33,894 bases of DNA, taken from contig CAYIOA010000005.1 in the NCBI GenBank assembly GCA_964364885.1, positions 1 to 33,894 of the forward strand. Direction: 5' to 3'. The position numbers were made by a program, and so were the translations under genes. Below are positions 30,415 to 33,894 of this stretch, in pieces. The first letter of the stretch is position 1. Each line of letters opens with the position of its first letter. The DNA comes from UBA73 sp964364885. Lineage in GTDB: Archaea; Nanobdellota; Nanobdellia; Pacearchaeales; GW2011-AR1. The notes under the pieces are model-generated. The model saw nothing but the letters and a program-made list of their open reading frames with translations, searched no databases and was not told the origin of the DNA.

Positions 30415-31071
30415 ATGGAGAAAACAAAGAAAAAAGAATTTGTAGAAATAAAATATACTGGATATGCAAATGGACAGATTTTTGACTCTAATATAGCTGA
30501 GGATCTCAAAAAAATTAATCCTGAAGCTAAAGAGCAGAAGACAATAGTTTGTATTGGCGAAGGAATGGTTGTTCCTGGATTAGACAGGGCTTTGGAGAAT
30601 AAGGATCTTGACAAAGAATTCGAGATTGATGTTGCTCCCAAGGAGGGATTTGGCGAGAGAAAGAAAGAGCTAATCACTACTATTCCATTGAAATCATTTA
30701 CAGAGAAGAATATTGCACCCAGGACGGGAATGATGCTTACCCTAGACAATTATTTAGTCAAAATCCTTGCTGTTTCCGGAGCGCGCGTTACTGTTGACTT
30801 TAATAATCCTCTTTCAGGGAAACATTTAAAATATAAATTTAAAATTATCAGAAAAGTTGATGATAAAAAAGAAAAGATAGAATCGCTTTTTATGCTCTTT
30901 TTCAAGTTTATTCCAGAATTTGAGATTGGTGATAAAGGAGTTATTATACGCGGCGCAAGGGGGATGAAAATTCTTGTTGATATATGCAAAGAGAAATTCA
31001 AAGAGCTTATTGGGGAGGAGCTTAGTTTTGAGGAAGTTGATGAAAAGAAAGAAAAGAATAAAGACAAATGA
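30415..31071 (+). CDS. FKBP-type peptidyl-prolyl cis-trans isomerase (SlyD-like, long archaeal form)
   Basis: A 218-residue enzyme from ATG 30415. A TTG two codons upstream is less likely. The FKBP part is split by the insert-in-flap domain: EFVEIKYTGYANGQIFDSN, then CIGEGMVVPGLDRALENKDL, then EFEIDVAPKEGFGERKKELI and TIPLKSF, and VDFNNPLSGKHLKYKFKI. The extra C-terminal domain from about 145 (residues IESLFMLFFKFIPE) is found in archaeal long FKBPs and is thought to contribute chaperone activity. It is probably a cytoplasmic folding helper. It is transcribed divergently from aIF5A. Confidence 0.9.
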   Translation: MEKTKKKEFVEIKYTGYANGQIFDSNIAEDLKKINPEAKEQKTIVCIGEGMVVPGLDRALENKDLDKEFEIDVAPKEGFGERKKELITTIPLKSFTEKNIAPRTGMMLTLDNYLVKILAVSGARVTVDFNNPLSGKHLKYKFKIIRKVDDKKEKIESLFMLFFKFIPEFEIGDKGVIIRGARGMKILVDICKEKFKELIGEELSFEEVDEKKEKNKDK

Positions 31072-31155
31072 TTAGAAATATAGAATCTCGTTGTAATTTC
31101 CCCACTGTAGTTTCCCTACAACAATCCTTTTAAACAATCTTTGCCTTTGGAATAT

Positions 31156-32247
31156 ATGCCAGAGGTATACATAGAAAAAGAGGTTCATCCTACAAAAGCA
31201 ATAGATGAGGAGCTTGAAACTCTTCTTAAGAAGCAATCAGCAAGAGTAAAGGTTATTGGGTGTGGTGGCGGAGGAGGTAATTCTGTTTCTAGAATGAAAG
31301 AGATAGGAATCAAAGGATGCGAGATTATTGCAATAAATACTGACGCTCAGGATCTTTTGTATACTGATGTTGATACTAAAATACTTATAGGAAAGGAATT
31401 AACGCACGGACTTGGGGCTGGAAGCAATCCGAAAATCGGTGAGCAGGCTGCCAAAGAATCAGAGCATGAAATAAAAACCAAGCTTTCTGATGCTGATTTG
31501 GTTTTTATCACCTGCGGACTCGGCGGAGGAACTGGCACAGGGTCTTCTCATGTGATTGCTGATTTGGCCAAAAGAGCCGGCGCTTTAACAATTGGAGTTG
31601 TCACCCTGCCGTTTACTGTTGAAGGGCAGAAAAGAATAGAAAATGCCCAATACGGACTAGAGAGACTGGCTGCAATTACTGATACTTTGATTGTTATTCC
31701 CAATGACAAGCTTCTTGAAATTGCGCCTGATTTACCAATACACACTGCTTTTAAAGTTGCAGATGAAATCTTAACTAATTCTGTTAAAGGGATAACTGAA
31801 TTGATAACCAAATCAGGACTTGTTAATTTAGATTTTGCTGACGTTAAAGCAGTGATGTCCAACGGTGGCGTTTCTTTAATTGGCATAGGCGAGTCTGATT
31901 CACAAGACAGAGCAAGAGATGCTGTTGAAAGAGCGATAAATAATCCCCTGCTCAATGTGGATATTACAAATGCAAAGAGCGTGCTTGTTAATCTCATCGG
32001 CGGGAATGATATGTCACTTGACGAATATAAGAGAGTTATGGAAATTATTGGAGAAAAAGTTGCGCCTGACGCCAAGATAATTTCTGGAGCACAAATATCT
32101 CCTGACATGGAGAAGACTCTTAAAGTTCTTTTGATTATTACAGGAGTCAAGAGTTCACAAATTCTTGGCATCTCTGAGGACATTCTTAATAATTCCAAAA
32201 GTTCTTTGGAAAGCGAATTAGGGATAGATTTTGTTGATGAGCAATAA
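31156..32247 (+). CDS. ftsZ: Cell division GTPase FtsZ
   Basis: A 363-residue tubulin-like GTPase from ATG 31156, with a TATA-like CTTTTAAAC about 21-29 nt upstream. Nucleotide-binding elements are VIGCGGGGGNSVSRM, the signature GLGGGTGTGS (near 122) and the T7-loop region VKAVMSNGGVSLIGIGE. The C-terminal domain includes ISGAQISPDMEKTLKVLLII. It forms the division ring. The conserved archaeal neighbour secE follows, but element B lies between them. No C-terminal SepF/partner tail motif could be assigned: the protein ends SELGIDFVDEQ. Confidence 0.96.
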   Translation: MPEVYIEKEVHPTKAIDEELETLLKKQSARVKVIGCGGGGGNSVSRMKEIGIKGCEIIAINTDAQDLLYTDVDTKILIGKELTHGLGAGSNPKIGEQAAKESEHEIKTKLSDADLVFITCGLGGGTGTGSSHVIADLAKRAGALTIGVVTLPFTVEGQKRIENAQYGLERLAAITDTLIVIPNDKLLEIAPDLPIHTAFKVADEILTNSVKGITELITKSGLVNLDFADVKAVMSNGGVSLIGIGESDSQDRARDAVERAINNPLLNVDITNAKSVLVNLIGGNDMSLDEYKRVMEIIGEKVAPDAKIISGAQISPDMEKTLKVLLIITGVKSSQILGISEDILNNSKSSLESELGIDFVDEQ

Positions 32248-32467
32248 AGAGATTGCCTAAAATTTCGCTACATCAAAGTTTGGGAAACTTTGAGATCCCC
32301 AGAGTAATCTGATGCGGGTATTCTTCGCGAAATTTTTCGCTTCGCGACCAGCAATCTCTAACTTCAAGAATCGATGATTCTTGAGGCCTCAAAGTCCTAT
32401 GGACTTTAAAGTTGTCAAATTGGCGACGCAGCAAGCTGCAGGGTACTAAATCCAATTTGACAATAAA
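32248..32467. repeat. Mosaic hairpin element B
   Basis: Starts one base after the ftsZ stop. It has the same head as element A and the hairpin 32273-32293 (TCAAAGTTT-GGG-AAACTTTGA), then CAGA-GTAA-TCTG and CGCGAA/TTCGCG stems. The segment AGAGATTGC (32248-32256) is repeated inverted at 32351-32359. Two further 21-nt hairpins follow: 32364-32384 and 32389-32409. Finally, TTGTCAAATTGG (32412-32423) pairs with CCAATTTGACAA (32452-32463) around a GCAGC-AA-GCTGC stem. The tail matches element A. Confidence 0.8.
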
Positions 32468-32500
32468 TAATTTTAAAAAGATGGTTTTTGTAGGATATTG

Positions 32501-32689
32501 ATGGAAATCTTTAATAGAATTAAATCTTTTGTTGTGCAGTCAAAACGCGTTTGGCATTTGCTGAAAAAGCCGAGCAAAATTGAGTTTCAGACTATTGCGA
32601 AGATTTCTGCCATTGGGCTTCTTGTTCTTGGGGCAATTGGCTTTATCATTGCTGATGGCATAAGGATATTGCAGAATATTTTTAGTTAA
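32501..32689 (+). CDS. secE: Protein translocase subunit SecE (Sec61 gamma)
   Basis: A 62-residue tail-anchored protein: KSFVVQSKRVWHLLKKPSK is the amphipathic helix at the membrane surface, with EFQTIAKISAI following, then one transmembrane helix (SAIGLLVLGAIGFIIADGI). This is the SecE/Sss1 layout. It clamps the SecY channel. The ATG at 32501 is chosen over the in-frame TTG directly before it. A TATA-like TTTAAAAAG (about 32472-32480) lies in or next to the end of element B. In other archaea secE is followed by spt5 and rpl11; here they have moved to about 27300 on the other strand. Confidence 0.9.
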   Translation: MEIFNRIKSFVVQSKRVWHLLKKPSKIEFQTIAKISAIGLLVLGAIGFIIADGIRILQNIFS

Positions 32690-32730
32690 TTGTGACAAGA
32701 CTTAAAAAGCTCCTCTCTTTATTTTTTATA

Positions 32731-32804
32731 GGGGTTGTGGGGTAGTTTGGTCAGCCTACGAGCTTTGGGAGCTTGTGACCCCGGTTCGAATCCGGGCAGC
32801 CCCA
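32731..32804 (+). tRNA. tRNA-Pro (anticodon TGG)
   Basis: Acceptor arms GGGGTTG and CAGCCCC pair throughout, with one G-T. The anticodon stem CGAGC/GCTTG encloses TTTGGGA, giving TGG (proline). The T arm CCCGGTTCGAATCCGGG is perfect and the discriminator is A (32804). CCA is not encoded. A TATA-like CTTAAAAAG lies about 22-30 nt upstream. A coding gene starts 2 nt after the discriminator base. Confidence 0.95.
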
Positions 32805-32805
32805 C

Positions 32806-33543
32806 TTGAATAATAATAAAACTGAAAAACCGAGAACGGCATTCATACTTGCAGGAGGTCTTGGCACGAGACTAAGGCCCTTGACTTATGAAATTCCTAA
32901 ATTGCTAATCCCATTACAAGGAAAGCCGATTCTAGAGCATGTTATTGATTTGTTCAAGCGTCATGGCGCTAATGAAATAATCCTGGCAGTAGGGTATAAG
33001 GCAGAAAAGTTCAAAGAGCATTTTGGAGATGGCTCTAAACTTGGCGTTAATATAAATTATATTATTGAAGAAACTCCTCTTGGAACAGCAGGAGCTTTAA
33101 AATTAGCGAAGCACTTTTTAAAAGATACTTTCTATATGTGCAACGGTGACGAGTTAAAGGACATAGACTTAGAAGAAATGTATGAGATGCATAAACAGAA
33201 TAGGGCGCTCGGAACAATTGCCCTTACAGAAGTAGATGATGTTTCGCAATATGGCGTTGTTGATTTAGATGAAAATAAAATAAAAAAATTTGTAGAAAAA
33301 CCAAAAAAAGAGGAAGCGCCGAGCAATCTTATAAGTTCTGGTTTGTATATTTTAGAACCAGAGGTTATAGAATTAATCCCGGAAGGAAGAGCTGTTTCAA
33401 TAGAAAGAGAAATTTGGCCTCTGCTGGCTGAAAAGAATAAATTGGTTGGATTTCATTTTAAGGGGCAGTGGTTTCCAACAGATAACTGGGAGCGCTACGA
33501 AAAAGCATTAAACGAGTGGAAAGGCATACGTAGAATAATCTGA
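32806..33543 (+). CDS. Sugar-phosphate nucleotidyltransferase (NDP-sugar synthase)
   Basis: A 245-residue GT-A-type nucleotidyltransferase. It has the signature LAGGLGTRLRPLT (near 15-27), the lysine of PKLLIPLQGKPILEH, the VGYKAEKFKEHF segment, TPLGTAGAL, FYMCNGDELKDID and the product-binding VEKPKKEEAPS. It activates a sugar 1-phosphate (mannose, glucose or similar) with GTP, UTP or dTTP. It is shorter than classic GDP-mannose enzymes and lacks the left-handed beta-helix domain. The start is TTG 32806, because no ATG or GTG precedes the conserved motif. That codon is one base beyond the tRNA-Pro gene, so the mRNA probably shares the tRNA promoter. Its product may feed glycosyltransferases like the one at 156-1163, which is inference. 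Confidence 0.87.
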   Translation: MNNNKTEKPRTAFILAGGLGTRLRPLTYEIPKLLIPLQGKPILEHVIDLFKRHGANEIILAVGYKAEKFKEHFGDGSKLGVNINYIIEETPLGTAGALKLAKHFLKDTFYMCNGDELKDIDLEEMYEMHKQNRALGTIALTEVDDVSQYGVVDLDENKIKKFVEKPKKEEAPSNLISSGLYILEPEVIELIPEGRAVSIEREIWPLLAEKNKLVGFHFKGQWFPTDNWERYEKALNEWKGIRRII

Positions 33544-33581
33544 AATCCACAAATCCGCCAGCATCTTACTCAATAAAGGTT

Positions 33582-33894
33582 TTACCTCAATCTTCTAATC
33601 CTTATCTTTCCTTCTGTTATAACGACAAAACTATCTTTCAATTTATCCTTGAATGTTCTTATCAAATATAGAATATGTTCTTGCCTCTTCTTTGGATTAT
33701 CGCTCTTTAGTCTCAGAAAAATTACACCTGGAGAATATATCTTTAGTTTGAAAACTAGTTCTCCAAAATCTTTATCGTTTGTGATTAAAATCCTCTTTTC
33801 TTTCTCTGCAAATTTTATAACATCTATGTCTGGTGCGCGGGGCATTATGTCATAAACATATAAAGCATCATAGCCTTCGTTCTTCAAGAAGTCT
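33582..33894 (-). CDS. DUF5615 PIN-like protein, N-terminus clipped by window edge
   Basis: The visible portion reads DFLKNEGYDALYVYDI, then DIDVIKFAEKEKRILITNDK, then DFGELVFKLK and PGVIFLRLKS, ending with VVITEGKIRIRRLR. The TNDKDFGEL acidic motif and the GYDALYVYDI strand mark DUF5615, a PIN-like fold with conserved Asp residues, usually the toxin-like partner of a DUF433 antitoxin. The family normally begins with a KFLLDENL-type strand, which must lie beyond 33894. Any start codon seen inside the window would therefore be internal. No partner gene is visible on this side. Confidence 0.75.
   Translation of the reverse strand, partial: DFLKNEGYDALYVYDIMPRAPDIDVIKFAEKEKRILITNDKDFGELVFKLKIYSPGVIFLRLKSDNPKKRQEHILYLIRTFKDKLKDSFVVITEGKIRIRRLR

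Noticed and set aside
31090..31125. Imperfect inverted repeat GTTGTA...TACAAC before ftsZ
   Set aside because: Only six pairs with a long internal loop. It is within what is expected by chance in A/T-rich sequence.

Overview
The window reads as a stretch of a small archaeal genome, most likely a DPANN lineage of the Woesearchaeota/Pacearchaeota type. Archaeal markers include the stalk proteins P0 and P1, Spt5, aIF5A with its hypusine site, L40e, SecE and FtsZ. Many genes have an A/T-rich TATA box about 20-30 nt before the start codon, and neither tRNA gene encodes CCA. The DPANN placement rests on family style (GYGYG and Cys-rich surface proteins, a short L40e, the ThuA-like/CARDB giant proteins) and is an inference.

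Layout. Positions 1-2100 hold a clipped antitoxin-like gene, a membrane glycosyltransferase, a DUF2283 gene and a gene broken by a hairpin insertion, with perfect 29-bp direct repeats at each end of the last two. From 2279 to 15062 lies an accessory cell-surface region. It contains two GYGYG-motif secreted paralogues, a 986-aa cysteine-rich repeat protein, a lipoprotein candidate, a membrane-anchored Ig-like protein and a 1097-aa cadherin-like membrane protein, plus a HicB-like orphan and a membrane protein with BNR repeats. From 15067 to 20306 come a thioredoxin-like protein, a TrmB regulator, IleRS and a HEPN/MNT toxin-antitoxin operon whose TATA box sits inside a perfect 12-bp palindrome.

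From 20516 to 22301 are a small membrane protein, a pterin dehydratase, a LigD-type 3'-phosphoesterase-like protein, a gene cut by a 100-N scaffold gap, and tRNA-Ser. From 22341 to 27300 (minus strand) is the spt5-rpl11 // rpl1-rpl10-X-rpl12 ribosomal stalk cluster. It is interrupted by an opposite-strand phosphoesterase, and an unknown gene X is inserted between P0 and P1. From 27409 to 33894 are a winged-helix protein and a divergent small alpha/beta protein, a site-2 protease with L40e and aIF5A, a divergent FKBP, ftsZ-secE, tRNA-Pro fused closely to a sugar nucleotidyltransferase, and a clipped DUF5615 gene.

The most unusual feature is a family of 21-23-nt perfect hairpins, each opening TCAA and closing TTGA (or TTAA), with variable stems. 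They occur in mosaic elements at 28290-28410 and 32248-32467, and a relative breaks the gene at 1594-2097. The elements share a head and a tail but carry different hairpin cassettes. One supplies the last codons and stop of the site-2 protease gene.
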